Below are positions 29,141 to 40,379 of a DNA stretch of 64,000 bases, in pieces. This DNA is from Epiperipatus broadwayi (lineage: Eukaryota > Onychophora > Udeonychophora > Euonychophora > Peripatidae). The stretch's first letter is position 1; the number at the start of each line of letters is the position of its first letter. A model generated the notes under the pieces. It had not been told where the DNA came from, made no database searches, and was given only the letters and a program-made list of their open reading frames with translations. A program made the translations under genes and the position numbers. The stretch spans positions 3,991,717-4,055,716 of the forward strand of contig JAQFVV010000056.1 in assembly GCA_028023455.1 (NCBI GenBank), read 5' to 3'.

Positions 29141-29390
29141 TAAAAATTCTTTTTTTGCACAGGGTTTTGTACCATTTTCAAATATTAAGCACCTATTTTA
29201 ACATTAACCAATTATTGCAGATAGAATACCATTAGTGTTCTATAATGGAAGTAAAATAATAATAACAAAGTAGAACATCAATAAAATAGAATAAAATTTC
29301 AAATAGAGATTCAATATAACTTCAAAAAATTGACTATATAACATAATATTATACAGAATAAATAATAGATACACTATAACATCTTTATAT

Positions 29391-29690
29391 CATCATCATC
29401 ATCAACCATTATCAATCCACTGTTTCTCCAAGTTCAATCCATCTTCTCTGATCTTTAGATTCTCTTCTCCACATCACCCCTGCACACTTTCTTATTTCAT
29501 CCATCCATTTCACATATGGTCTCTTTTTGGGTTTGTTACAATCTCTTGGAATCCAGTTTAAGATTTCAATTGTCCATCTATTATATCTTCTAGCAATATG
29601 TTCAGCTTAAATCCACTTCAGTCTTTTAATTTTTTAATGAAGTCAGTAACACCTGTTTGTTCTCTTACCCATATATTGCATTTATATATA
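29391..29690 (-). mobile_element. 5'-truncated RTE-type LINE, 3' end, copy 1
   Basis: On the minus strand the sequence reads, with breaks, KRPYVKWMDEIRK, then AGVMWRRESKDQRRWIELGE, the usual C-terminus of RTE-clade reverse transcriptases (GRP--RW-D-I---AG--W-R---DR--W--LGE). It ends in a (GAT)n tail, seen on the plus strand as CATCATCATCATC at 29391-29403, like the tails of the copies at 46014 and 58108. Only about 300 bp are present, so it is a strongly 5'-truncated insertion. It sits inside the left arm of the Penelope-like palindrome and is younger than it. Confidence 0.8.
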
Positions 29691-29696
29691 TATATA

Positions 29697-29735
29697 TATG
29701 GATGGCTTGTGTCACCAAGTCGAAACGTCAGTATA
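29697..29735 (+). ncRNA. Hammerhead-like motif remnant
   Basis: GGCTTG, a six-base loop and CAAGTC form a 6-bp stem II. GAAACGTCAGTA follows at once and fits the core GAA plus a 2-bp stem III (AC/GT) with a small loop and A at the cleavage position. The CTGATGA part that should precede stem II is replaced by a TA microsatellite ending in GGAT, so the motif is broken. It resembles hammerheads of Penelope-like elements. Confidence 0.35.
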
Positions 29736-30305
29736 TTAATATTAAAAGTTTTTAACATGGATGAACCCACAAAATATGTATTATATATATATAATTTTCT
29801 ATTCATTTTTAATTGACCAGTTATTAACTAAATATTTAAGTTAGACTTAATATAAAAAGATTCATATAATTGTTTTCTTTTTGAATCTTTAATAATATAA
29901 TTTATGGTTTAATATTTTTTGTAGCATCATTTTATGTCCATATGTTAAGTATTCAATATATAAAACAGATTTATCATGATGCCTATTAATTGCATTGTTA
30001 TGTTCTTTGGCTCTTATTTCTAGCTATTTCCTTATATGACCATAGCAAATCATATTGCAATAGGCACAATTAATTTTACATACAATTTTCTTTTTGTATT
30101 TTATATCTTAATTTATAATTATCCATTATTTTATCCAGATTTTTACTATTTGATTATCCAATATTTTTATATGCTTAATATAATTTTTGCTTTTTATTAA
30201 TGTATTATAAATTTTGGACTAATATAATAATTTGATCTATTTCTTATTTCAACTATTGTTACTATCATTATTATAATTTCAAATTTCTTTCACCATTAAT
30301 AAATA

Positions 30306-30480
30306 TTAAACAATTCAAAACAAAGCAAAACTCTCCATATAGTAGTGCCATCTTGTGCTAACAAGAGCAATCAATGGATGCCAGAAGGCTTGTGCATAAA
30401 ATCCCTATCCATTGATTGCTCTTGTTAGCACAAGATGGCACTACTATATGGAAAGTTTTGCTTTGTTTTGAATTGTTTAA
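30306..30480. repeat. Near-perfect foldback, 74-bp arms
   Basis: The left arm (30306-30379) and right arm (30407-30480) are reverse complements over 74 bp with a single mismatch seen by eye, around a 27-base loop. The arms contain GTAGTGCCATCTTGTGC and its complement. There is no frame and no tRNA box. It lies between the outer and inner Penelope-like palindromes. The near identity of the arms means that it is young or maintained, or that it formed by replication template switching. Confidence 0.9.
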
Positions 30481-30554
30481 TAACAATTATGTGCTAGTAT
30501 GAGATAGTGATCATGTGATGTTTAGTGGTTTAACATTAATAAATATGTAAGAGT

Positions 30555-31400
30555 TAATATGGTTGACACATACAGTGAAATTAAAATTCTTTACTTGAAA
30601 TAATTATTCCTCATAGCTAAGTACTTTCAGAGATTCGTTCTCCATATTCATCACCTTCAACTATAATAATTTATGCAAATCTATGCAAGTTCATTCATAT
30701 AGTCCATCTTTTCAAAATAGAAAAGCATGTATCTTTTCTGATTATTGCATTTATATCTCTTGCTATAAATTATGCCTCCTTAATTTTCCTCTTGGTATCA
30801 TTCCTTTCAATAGAAATTATTGTAGCATTTTCAAGTTCAAATTACAGGGTGAATTTAAAGTAGGTTTTTGAACCCCTCCCAACTCCAATAGAATGATTAA
30901 CCATTCCAAGGATAAGATAAACATACAAACAACACCACATGTAGTATATAGGATAACACACCCTCAGGCGAACTGTGGAGCTGTATAATATGGCAAAACT
31001 CAGGCCACTATAATGAACAGAGTTGCTCAACACAAATATTTGTACAAAAGGGTGTTGAGCAGAAATAAAAGTAGCTCAGTATTCGTGGACCACCAGAAGG
31101 TGGCTAATCATGACTTTGAACCTGAAAATGCTACAATAGTTTCTACAGAAAGGAATGATATCAAGAGGAAAATTAAGGAGGCATGGTTTATATATAAATG
31201 CAATAAACAGAAAAGATATATGCTTTTCTATTTTGAAAAGATGGACTATATGAATGAACTTGCATAGATTTGCATAAATTATTATAGTTGAAGGCTGTGA
31301 ATGTGGATAAGGAATCTTTGAAAGCACTTAGCCATGAGGAATAATTATTTCAACTAAAGAATTTTAATTTTACTATATGCGTCAAGCGTATCAACTTTTA
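30555..31400. mobile_element. Penelope-like element fragment B, inner inverted pair
   Basis: The plus strand carries a recognisable GIY-YIG domain. HVVYRITHPQANCGAV at 30938-30985 is the GIY half, and YGKTQATIMNRVAQHKYLY at 30989-31045 is the YIG half with its conserved arginine and histidine. FEPENATIVSTERNDIKRK and IKEAWFIY follow, ending at the stop at 31265-31267. One TAA stop interrupts the YIG motif (30986-30988). From 31116 the 3' part is repeated in inverted orientation at 30555-30841. Both arms share the segment after the stop, GATAAGGAATCTTTGAAAGCACTTAGCC (plus copy 31298-31325) and ATAATTATTTCAA. The spacer between the arms (30842-31115) holds the 5' half of the domain, so the inverted copy is 5'-truncated. 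The reverse transcriptase is absent. Confidence 0.8.
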
Positions 31401-32570
31401 CATATCATTATTATAATCATTTTATATGAAAATGTTATTTAATATAGAGTTTTTAGAATTAAAAAGTATATTTTTAATAGTTTTAGTATTATATCCATAA
31501 TCTTTATATAATTTAATGATTGATCCTTTTGTAAGTCAGCTACATTTTATCTGTATCATATTTATAATTTTGACAACTGCCATCTTTTGCCCACATATCT
31601 ATTGCAAATCTATAGATACAAAAAATAGTTTTCATTAAAAAGTTAAATTTAAAATTTATATATATGTTCAGATAAAAATATAGCCAATTTACAAAAGAAT
31701 AAATTTATTAAATTAGATAAAAACTTTGGATATAACCCTAAACCTGTTAAAAATATACTTATTAAGTAAAAAAATCTATATTGAATAATGACATTTTTAT
31801 GTAAAATGATTTTAAGAATGACAGTAACAATAGTTCAAATAAGAAATGGATCAAATTTTCTTATTAGCCTGAAATTTATAAAACATTAATACCAAAACAA
31901 AAATTATATTGATATGCATATAAATAATATTGGATAATTAAATAGTAAAAGTTTGGATAAATCAATAGGTAATTATAAATTAAGAGATAATATAAAACAC
32001 AAAAAAGGAATCATATATAAAATTAATTGTGACCATCCATTACAATATGACTTACTATGATCATACAGAGAAACAGAAGTAACAGCCCAAAAACTTAACA
32101 ATCCCAATTAATAGGCATGACAATAAATCAGCTTCTAACATTCACTATTTAACATATGGGCATAAAATAAATGCTACAAAAATATTAAACCATAAATTAC
32201 ATTAAAGATCATATGGAATATTTTATATTAAGCATAACTTAAATAATTGTATGAATATTTATCAAACTTCAATAAATTTAGTTAACAACTAGTCATTTAA
32301 AATGAATGGAAAATTATATAAGATAGTGTATAAAAAGTGTATAGTGTATGTATTAATTATTCTACATATTGTGTGTTATATAGTCAATTCTTTGAAGTTG
32401 TATTAAATCTCTATTTGAAAGTTTATTCTATTTTACAGATGTTTTATTTTGTTATTGTTGTTGTTTTACTTCTATTATAGAACATTAGATTATATTTATC
32501 TGTAATAATTGGTTAATATTGAAATAGATGCTCAACATTTGAAAAGGGCACTAAACTATGTGCCAAAAAG

Positions 32571-33595
32571 GCTGTTCACGTGTCATCATTATTAATATAT
32601 TTATACAGTTGTTGTATATGATTATTTATTATTTATAAACTTAAGTATATATAGATTATTTTTTCAAAACTACCTTTTTTATATTTATATCAGTAAAATA
32701 TAGGTAAAAGAAAGAAACCCATATTAATAATATTATTTTATTAATAAACAAATTCAAATTGGTTTTAATTGTTAAATATACAACCAAATTAAGAAATATT
32801 TTTTAAAAACTAATAATTTGTTAAGTTTTCAAAGATGTATTGTAATCAGTATTTATCAAACTTACTCTACTTGTTCGTAAATGTGCTTGATTATCAGTAT
32901 GTATATATATTTTCCAATTATCATATTTATGATAGCATATATATTGAAATATTAAGCAAAGTTAAATATAGTGAATGTATGCTTTAATGAGGAATAACTT
33001 CTTCTAATAATGTAATGTATAAAATACAATCTGATATTTATTATGAAATGATAACTGAATTTTATTGGGCAGTTACAAAGTATTCTTACTAATTGTCAAA
33101 ATAAATGTTATAGTTGTTTCAGTTTGTACAGATCAGCATTCTAAATATTCACTGGTAGTAGGTTTCACACTACTATTAAGCAGTTGAATCCAGTAGTAAA
33201 GTGAAGACTTAAGAGCTAAAGGTTTTTGAATCAAAGTTTAAGCTATTGATTGCAATGCTTGAATATTACATTTCATTATTTTTCATTTTTGTTTTTCATA
33301 TATATATAAACCATTATACAATTACATTTCATTATTTTTCATTTTTGTTTTTCATATATATATAAACCATTATACAATTACAAATATCCAGTAACGCCCT
33401 CTGTTTAAAAGTCTATATCTCAATAATAACAAATTTCAAAATGATACCAATTTGAAGTTGTACGCTAAACGATGTTAAATATTGAAATGCAAACTAACTC
33501 AAACACAGAGCATGAAATATTAATTAACTAACAAGTTTACAAAGTTATTAAAGATAAACTAAACATTAGATTTTTAATCTTTAAATAGCCTTCCC
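32571..33595. other. AT-rich DNA with a 56-bp tandem duplication
   Basis: Nothing but AT-rich sequence, except for the exact tandem duplication listed at 33266-33377. Confidence 0.5.
33266..33377. repeat. Exact tandem duplication, 56-bp unit
   Basis: Two identical 56-bp units (33266-33321 and 33322-33377), beginning TTACATTTCATT and ending CCATTATACAA, stand head to tail. The lack of differences suggests a recent event or an assembly duplication. Confidence 0.95.
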
Positions 33596-33740
33596 AAACT
33601 ATAAATGAAAAGAAAGTTACTGTAATTGCAAGGAAATCAAGTTATATATTATGTGACATAATTTAATAAGCTTATATTATAAATGTCATATAATGAACAT
33701 GAACAATAGTTCTTAACAAGCTTTTCAGAATATCCATATT

Positions 33741-33778
33741 CTCAGACTGGTTTCTATCTCTGGTTTTTGACAGTGAGG
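33741..33778 (-). ncRNA. Hammerhead-like motif, downstream end of the 379-bp monomer
   Basis: Minus strand: CCTCA, then CTGTCAA (eroded CTGATGA), ACCAGAGATA, GAAACCAGTC and TGAG. GAAA, the 2-bp stem III and the cleavage C (33745) are preserved; the core heptamer has two changes and stem II is weak. Confidence 0.4.
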
Positions 33779-34297
33779 TGCTAGAATATTCAAACATTAG
33801 ATTTAAAATATCAGGTCAAGCCCAACACTTTATCTAATGTTTAACTATTAAGTAGAAAATTTGAAATTTTCAGACATCCATATGTTTTCAAATCCAGCTA
33901 TCTAATTTAAATAGCCATATGGGACTGAACTAAGTTTAGATGCACCATATAATTAATAGCTTTAGCAATATGAAATCATCAAAGCCTTAAGAGCAATAAC
34001 AATAACTGCAAGAAAATCAAGTCATATATCATGTGACTTACTTTAATAAGCTTATATTACAATAGTTATATAATGTGCATACCAATAACTCTTAAAAAGC
34101 TTTTCAGAATATCCCTATTCTCAGACCAGTTTTTAGCTCTGGCTTAGTTGAGTTCCATATGGTTTTTAAGTTAGATAGCTGGATTTGAAGATATATAGAT
34201 GTCTGAAAATTTTAGATTTTCTATTTAATAGTTAAACATTAGATAAAGTGCTGGGCTTGACCTGGTATTTTAAATCTAATGCTTGAATATCTTAGTG

Positions 34298-34336
34298 CCT
34301 CACTGATGAAAGCCAAAGCTATAAACTGGTCTGAGG
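34298..34336 (+). ncRNA. Minimal type I hammerhead ribozyme-like motif, best copy
   Basis: In order: stem I strand CCTCA; the catalytic core CTGATGA, complete; a short stem II with AGC pairing GCT around CAAA; AAA where the core GAAA is expected (other copies have GAAA); stem III of two base pairs (AC/GT) with a two-base loop; C at the cleavage position (34331); and TGAGG, which pairs fully with the first strand. The A-A mismatch next to the core in stem II and the G-to-T change before AAA make present-day activity doubtful. Copies at 33741-33778 (minus), 34120-34152 (minus), 52517-52553 and 44141-44176 (plus) help define the ancestral motif. Confidence 0.5.
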
Positions 34337-34489
34337 ATAGGAATATTCTGAACAGCTTGTTAAGAGCTATTGACATGCTCATTATATATATATATATAGG
34401 ATTGTTTTGGTATTATTATAAATATCACTTTAACAATATAATAAATATTCTGTCTGTATATATATATATATATATATATTAAGTTAACA

Positions 34490-37400
34490 TAGAAATAAAC
34501 AGTATATTATTTCTACTCAGATTCATACATTAATTTATTTAATGTTCTAGAAGCAGTTAAACAATGCAAAATCTAGATTAGAGGCCACAATGGCAGTAAA
34601 ATATAAATAATATTAATATATAAGTATAAAATTATATCCAGTTAAATTATTAATGATATCATTAAATACCAGATAATGATTGCAATATATTTCTTAATTA
34701 ATAATTATAATTGTTCATAGTGAAAACAAAAATATATATTGCTATTAAATGAAATGGCAGGAAAACCAATCCATTTCAAAAGCAAAATTTACTACTCTTC
34801 AGACTAACACAATAATAGGAAAGAAATGCAGTAATTTAAATTGAAGAATCATTTTCAATAATGAATTATGTTGTTGATTTGAGTTTTTGTTACTCAACAA
34901 TTCACAACAGAATCAAAAATGACATCTAATAAAATTGTTGAAGCTAAAAACATTTCTAATTTGAGAAATTTTCAAATAATTCATTTTGTGAACAAAAAAA
35001 AAAAAAAAATAGGAGAAAAGATTTTCTCTTCTTCCATCAAAGCAATACCTGATATTTACCATATTATTATTTTTAAATTTGTTTTATGAACTATCAGTTA
35101 AAATCCAAAACAATTTTAAATAGGCATTTAACTTTTCTTTTTTTAACTTTTAAAACTTGTATATATATATATTTATTTTAAAGCAATAGTTTTACTACTT
35201 AGCGTGAGTGTTAATTTTATTTATAAATTTAATTGAGATTTTTTTTCTTTCTTTTTGTAAAATATATTTAACAATTTGTAATTTGCATTTTATTTCAAAA
35301 TATGAAAAACTTTTCTTTGCAGATTAATGTTGTCTAATAATCTTCAACAAATTTGATAAAAAAGAAATAATATAAAATTAATAATTTGAATAAAATATAC
35401 AAAAAATATAACTTAAATGATAATAATTAAAAACTATTAATATAAAATCTGGATCCATTATGTAATTAAAATGTGTCTTGAGTCAGTCAGGATGAGTTTT
35501 ATTGGAAAGTATTAATATAAGAAATTTATGTAAAATTTCCAACGTTTTAAAAAAATGTAATTATTATAATAAAGTTTGTTATTTTCAATTTTGTGTTTTA
35601 CAGTTTAGAATTGTTGTTTATATTAAATTTAAAAAAAATATTAGTCAAATGATTAGTGGTTTGTTAATGTAATCTTTAAGCAGTTAAAGTATCTGGTTGG
35701 AATTTAATCTAAGAGCACTTAACACTCGATTCCATCACTCTATTACAGAACTATACAAGTGTAATTTAGTAATTGTATTTTCATTTAATTCAGAATAGGA
35801 ACAAAGATCATAATTTTTATGATGATGTATTGTAATCTCTCAATCTAAGTGAAAATATAAAAAATTAGACAAGAACACTTAATTCCTAGAGGATCAATCT
35901 AAGCCTTTTTGCTGATTGATAGCCAACACATTGAGCAAGCCAAATTGCAACCTTGTATTCTGACTTTATTTGAAAAAAAATTGATAAGCAAGATGTTAAT
36001 TGTTCTAAAATGGAAATCAGAGTGAGAGGAAACTGAAAATGCACTTCTGGTTGCATTTGTTTTTACTGAAAATGCATTCACATATGGTTGTGCCTTAAAA
36101 AACATCTAACCCTCAGGAACACACTTTAGATTTCCAGACAAAGTAAATAATCAATGTAAATATATAATTTCTCATGGATTTAAATATTGACTACTCAACT
36201 TTTAAAATATACTATATCTTTTTTTATAATATATCAACAATTACTGGTTTATTAATTACTAAATAATTTCATACTTATATAATTCTGTTTTTATCTATTC
36301 TTTAAATATATAATCATAGGGTTTCTATTAATAAATATTTATTAAGACTTTAATAATTATCTCAGGGCTTTTCTTTAATAAACATTTACTACTATCAAGA
36401 TGAATATACATATCAGGGATTTTTATATATGCATTCTACTTTTAACTTATTGGATTCAAATAGCAAATATAATAAAAATATTTAAGTAACCTTAAGTGAA
36501 TCAGTAATGTGATGTCTCAACCAGAACTTAAATGTTATCAAAATGATGATTAAAGAATAATACCATATAATTTAACAAAAATAACAAAATTGTTTATTTC
36601 ATGTAAATAACAAAACAATATAATAATAAAATACAAATCATCACTGTATAATAATAATAATATATTAAAGATAAATATTTATAAATATAAATTATCTCTG
36701 TAGGATAACAAATATTAAACTGAATGTATTGTAATATGAATTCTCTCCATATGACTACAAATATTAAAGATAGATGTTTTTGGCTCTTTTGAAGGTGTAT
36801 GTGATGTATTGATTATATCTACATTTAATGTCTAAATTCATGGTATGTTTGGCAATACAACATACATGCTGTAGGAGATAGATTACAATGTTTCATCACA
36901 TTTTTATTTTGAACATATAATCGAATAAAGTATCTCAAAACTATAAATTCAGTTCTTACATATTTGTCACTCTCTTTATCCACTTGAGTTTGAATTTAAA
37001 TTCTGTTAGTATAAAGTTTATAAATATCTTTGCAATAGAGTATTTTAATGCTTTTTCAATATGCTAATGGAACTGGTATATAAATTATATCACAACAGCA
37101 AATCTCAACTCATAATTTTAAGTTAATTTCTAGCATATATTTTAACACTTAGTATTAGGTGAATCAAATATAAATAACGTTTATTCTGAAAAATTTACTA
37201 CTTATTTTAGATAGTTATTACTCAAATTTGGATCTAGAAAGGAACTTTAAAATTTATAACAGATGAAATATAACCTAATATTTATATTTTTAGATAAATT
37301 TAAAATAACGGCTAAAAAAGGCAATCTCTCTCCACTAACATTCATTATCATTTATCTGTCACATTATATCCTTCAATATTGCATATAAAGTATACTACCT

Positions 37401-39060
37401 GAATTTCCAACAGAGCTATATGGTCAGATATAGTATATCTACTATGCTAATAACTTATTGACCTATGACTTAAAACACAAATAATTAATACATTGTTCAT
37501 ATAATATTTACATGACAATCAGATATTGACCATTTTCAAATGGAAAATATTTATCACAGATATTAAATGTATAATTTGAATTTCTTTAATCTCTTTAATT
37601 CTTTTGATAGTTGTACATATAAACAACATAAATCTTCAATTGATTATTTGTCAGAACAAGTACCCAGATCACTATACCACTTTCATGCTTATGATATTTT
37701 AAAGAAAGTTATTTCCATTGTTTCTGTTTAATAACAATATATTATTTAGCCTTTTATATTTGAGGAACTTCCATAATCCTTCACCAATGCTTTTTTAATG
37801 GATAAATTCCTGGAATATTAATTCAAAATTTTACTGGAACACATATTAAAAGCATATTTCTTTGAAATTGGAAAAACACAATTTAGCAGTTTAATCCTTT
37901 AAACAAATTTAGTCAGATATTCTAGAATTTCAACATCACAATTTTCAAATTTTCTTAACTGAAATTTAAAAAAAAAAGTGGTGGTTTTCCTTTTATATTT
38001 GAGTTTATAATATATCCATCACTGCTACTAAAATGGAGTAGTAACTGACCCTGTCTAGAACAGACTCCCAACATAATGTTTTTTACCCCATAATTCTTGG
38101 GTAAGTATGTACAAAAACAAAGATTTTGGATAAAAACACGGATGATCTTACACTACACTGAACATTTTATAGATTGACCTCTCATTTTAATTTGCCAGTA
38201 TTTATAAGTTTTCTGCTATGATGTCAAAATTTTCCATAATGCACCTCTCCTTGTAGGTGATTTCTGTGGCATCTCAATAGTATTGTAAATAATTAGATGA
38301 GAATCTATGGGTTTTCTCCTAATTGGTAGTAATGTATATTTATTTTGAAATACAAAATAAAATAATAATAATAATAAAAATGCAGTGCATTTATTTATTT
38401 ATTTATTAACAAATCTAATTATAGCAATAAATATTTGTCAATAAACATTATTAGATCAATACAATTTTATTAAACTTTTAATATCAATAATTTCATTATG
38501 TTTTATATTTTATTTTAGAAATATTTACCAAATCTAAATATTTAATTATCTAAGATTTCAGCAATTGTTTCCTTAGTATTTTTAGCACATTTTTCTAATA
38601 TTGTGAATATTATTTATACACATGTCCACACCTTTATACATAAATGTACAACATTTCATTTAATGGACAATTTATTAATTTTGAATTTGTTGTAAATATT
38701 CCAGTTTAGTAAAGTTTGACTACTTATGACCTCACTGTTCATTCACAAACACTATTCTATGTGTACCTGGATTCATACCAATCGCTAAAACAATTCACTA
38801 ATTGTTTGTTAAATTGTTATAAAGAAATGCAATATTTAATATTTCAAAATATTCAGAAAGTAATACTTGAAGTCTAAAAAAAATATAAAAACAATTATTC
38901 TCTTGCACGTTGCTTTTATGTAAGTTTACCCTTGGTTTTGCACCTATCACTTGATCCATATATCGATCTTATTATCTATTGTGAAATATATAATCAAGAA
39001 ATTTTGTTAATAATTTATAGTTTGTGGAACATGATAGTATTGGTACCAAAATATAATGTT
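34490..39060. other. Anonymous AT-rich DNA
   Basis: TA microsatellites (34383-34397, 34458-34480), a poly-A run at 34996-35010 and short chance frames, including a minus-strand one at 35899-36105 with no recognisable domain. No transposon ends, tRNA boxes or foldbacks stood out over this stretch. Confidence 0.5.
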
Positions 39061-39062
39061 AC

Positions 39063-40025
39063 TATATATATATCCATAGTATTATTTTCAAGAGTTTTCA
39101 TATAATAAAAATATAATAGCTAAATATGTGATAGTTCTTTCCATCATAAGAATGTTTGTGATGAGATTTAAAATCATTATTTTTACCTTTTATTTCCTCT
39201 TCATTCTTAAATTCTATTGCTTGAGAGGTTTTAAAAAAATATGCTATCCTCCAATAGCTTTTTCCAATTATTGTTAATTTTCTTTAATTCACACTGGATA
39301 TTTATGCTCATAAGCCTTTTAAATATCTCTATAGCTTCCCTTAGCAGTCTCTGGTCATATTGTTCAATTTTTAAAAAAAAAAAACTGGTAATATTTTAAA
39401 GAAAAATAATATTCACACAATTTATACTACATTAAAAAAAATAATGAAGCATTTTTTTCAACGCCCTAAAGATAAAATTCCTTTGGAGTCTCATGGTGTA
39501 TATGAAATTCCATGTGGAGTTTGTTTCCATTCATACATTGGACAAACCAATTATAGAATAAACATAAGAAAGAAAGAACACATTTTGGCACATAGAGAAC
39601 AATGTAATATATCAGCCATTTATAAACACATTATATTAATAAACCATGACATCAATTTTAATAAAACATATTCTGGCAAAAAGTGAACAACATGACCAGA
39701 GACTGCAAAGGGAAACTATAGAGGTTTTTAAAAGGCCCATAAGCATAAAAAAGTATGGATTAAAGAAAATTAACAGTATTTGGATGAAGCTATTGGAGGA
39801 TAAAAAATTTTTAAAATGTGTCAATCAATACAAATTAAGAATGAGAAGAAAATGACTAAAGAAAAAAAATAATGATTTTAAATCTCACACTCACATTCTT
39901 ATGATTTAAGAAAGAAGAAGTTCTGAGAAAAGTAATTGTTATTGTACTGAAACATGAGCTATTTATCTATTATATTTTTATTACACAGAAGCTCCTGGAA
40001 ATAATACTATAAAAACATATATCCA
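39063..40025. mobile_element. Penelope-like element fragment C with GIY-YIG domain and inverted 3' copy
   Basis: The plus strand at 39444-39855 encodes a well preserved C-terminal endonuclease. It starts with a linker (FFQRPKDKIPLESHGVYEIP) typical of the segment between the Penelope reverse transcriptase and the endonuclease. GVYEIPCGVC (GIY) and SYIGQTNYRINIRKKEH (YIG with R and H) come next, then SAIYKHIILINHDINF. A one-base shift near 39680 moves the frame to SEQHDQRLQRETIEVFKRPI and MKLLEDKKFLKCVNQYKLRM, ending at 39853-39855. The 3' half (from about 39665 to 40025) is repeated in inverted orientation at 39063-39385. Downstream, CTGAGAAAAGTA...TGTACTGAAACATGAGC is hammerhead-like. The reverse transcriptase is missing, so the copy is dead. 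Confidence 0.85.
39444..39855 (+). pseudogene. GIY-YIG endonuclease domain of a Penelope-like retroelement
   Basis: This is the coding part of fragment C. In intact elements the domain nicks target DNA to prime reverse transcription. Visible residues are GVY (GIY motif), YIG, the arginine in RINIRKKEH and the histidine that follows; these are the usual catalytic and structural positions of the first half of the domain. The expected metal-binding glutamate is probably that of LQRETIEVF. One frameshift (about 39680) splits the frame into 39444-39686 and a continuation to 39855. The start is not a true protein start, because the domain should be fused to an upstream reverse transcriptase. Confidence 0.8.
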
Positions 40026-40379
40026 TGAGAATATCAGAATTAATATATATATATTTCAAACATTGGACATCAATTATAATGGACTGCACTTGTGCAATGG
40101 AAAATAAACTAGCCCATTTATTGGATGACAATTGTAATGAACTGGATTGTGATGCTAAACTGTTAATTAAAAATTCCATAGGTTTGGGAAGCAATTGTGA
40201 TGAACTGCATCTATTCATGAGAAGATAAATTTTAAGCATGAGTAAAATATGGTCCAATCATTGATTGACAATTATAGTATTACCTATCTAACTAGCTAAA
40301 CATAAAGTATGCATACATACCAAAGAGCGATAATAAGAGACATTAATTGATTTATTCTCAGTGTTTAACATTACCAGTG

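Larger units (their letters stand above)
29145..32570. mobile_element. Penelope-like element fragment F, outer inverted pair
   Basis: Two inverted copies of one element lie at 29145-30170 (minus) and about 31920-32570 (plus), enclosing roughly 1.75 kb. The plus copy reads KHKKGIIYKINCDH (about 31997-32038), the GIY half of the endonuclease, followed after frameshifts by YLTYGHKINATKILNHK. The minus copy reads KIVCKINCAYCNMICYGH (GIY...YG), then KEHNNAINRHHDKSVLYI. Beyond the coding part both arms share AT-rich sequence with TAGTCAATT...TTGAAGTTGTAT and end in TATTTGAAAA-GG-AC. The left arm is interrupted at 29391-29790 by an RTE LINE end and other sequence not present in the right arm, so the inverted duplication is older than that insertion. 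No intact frame remains. Confidence 0.7.
33596..34400. mobile_element. Hammerhead-bounded repeat monomers in inverted arrangement (retrozyme-like)
   Basis: On the minus strand a complete non-coding monomer of about 379 bp runs from 34123 to 33745 and is bounded at both ends by the same hammerhead-like motif. Part of a second monomer continues to 33596. At about 34148 the orientation flips, and a partial monomer on the plus strand (34148-34400) includes the best motif at 34298-34336. Related monomers are at 52.5-53.1 kb. There is no open frame. Tandem non-coding monomers of this size with minimal type I hammerheads are the published description of animal retrozymes. The family assignment is inference; the repeats and motifs are seen directly. 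Confidence 0.6.
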
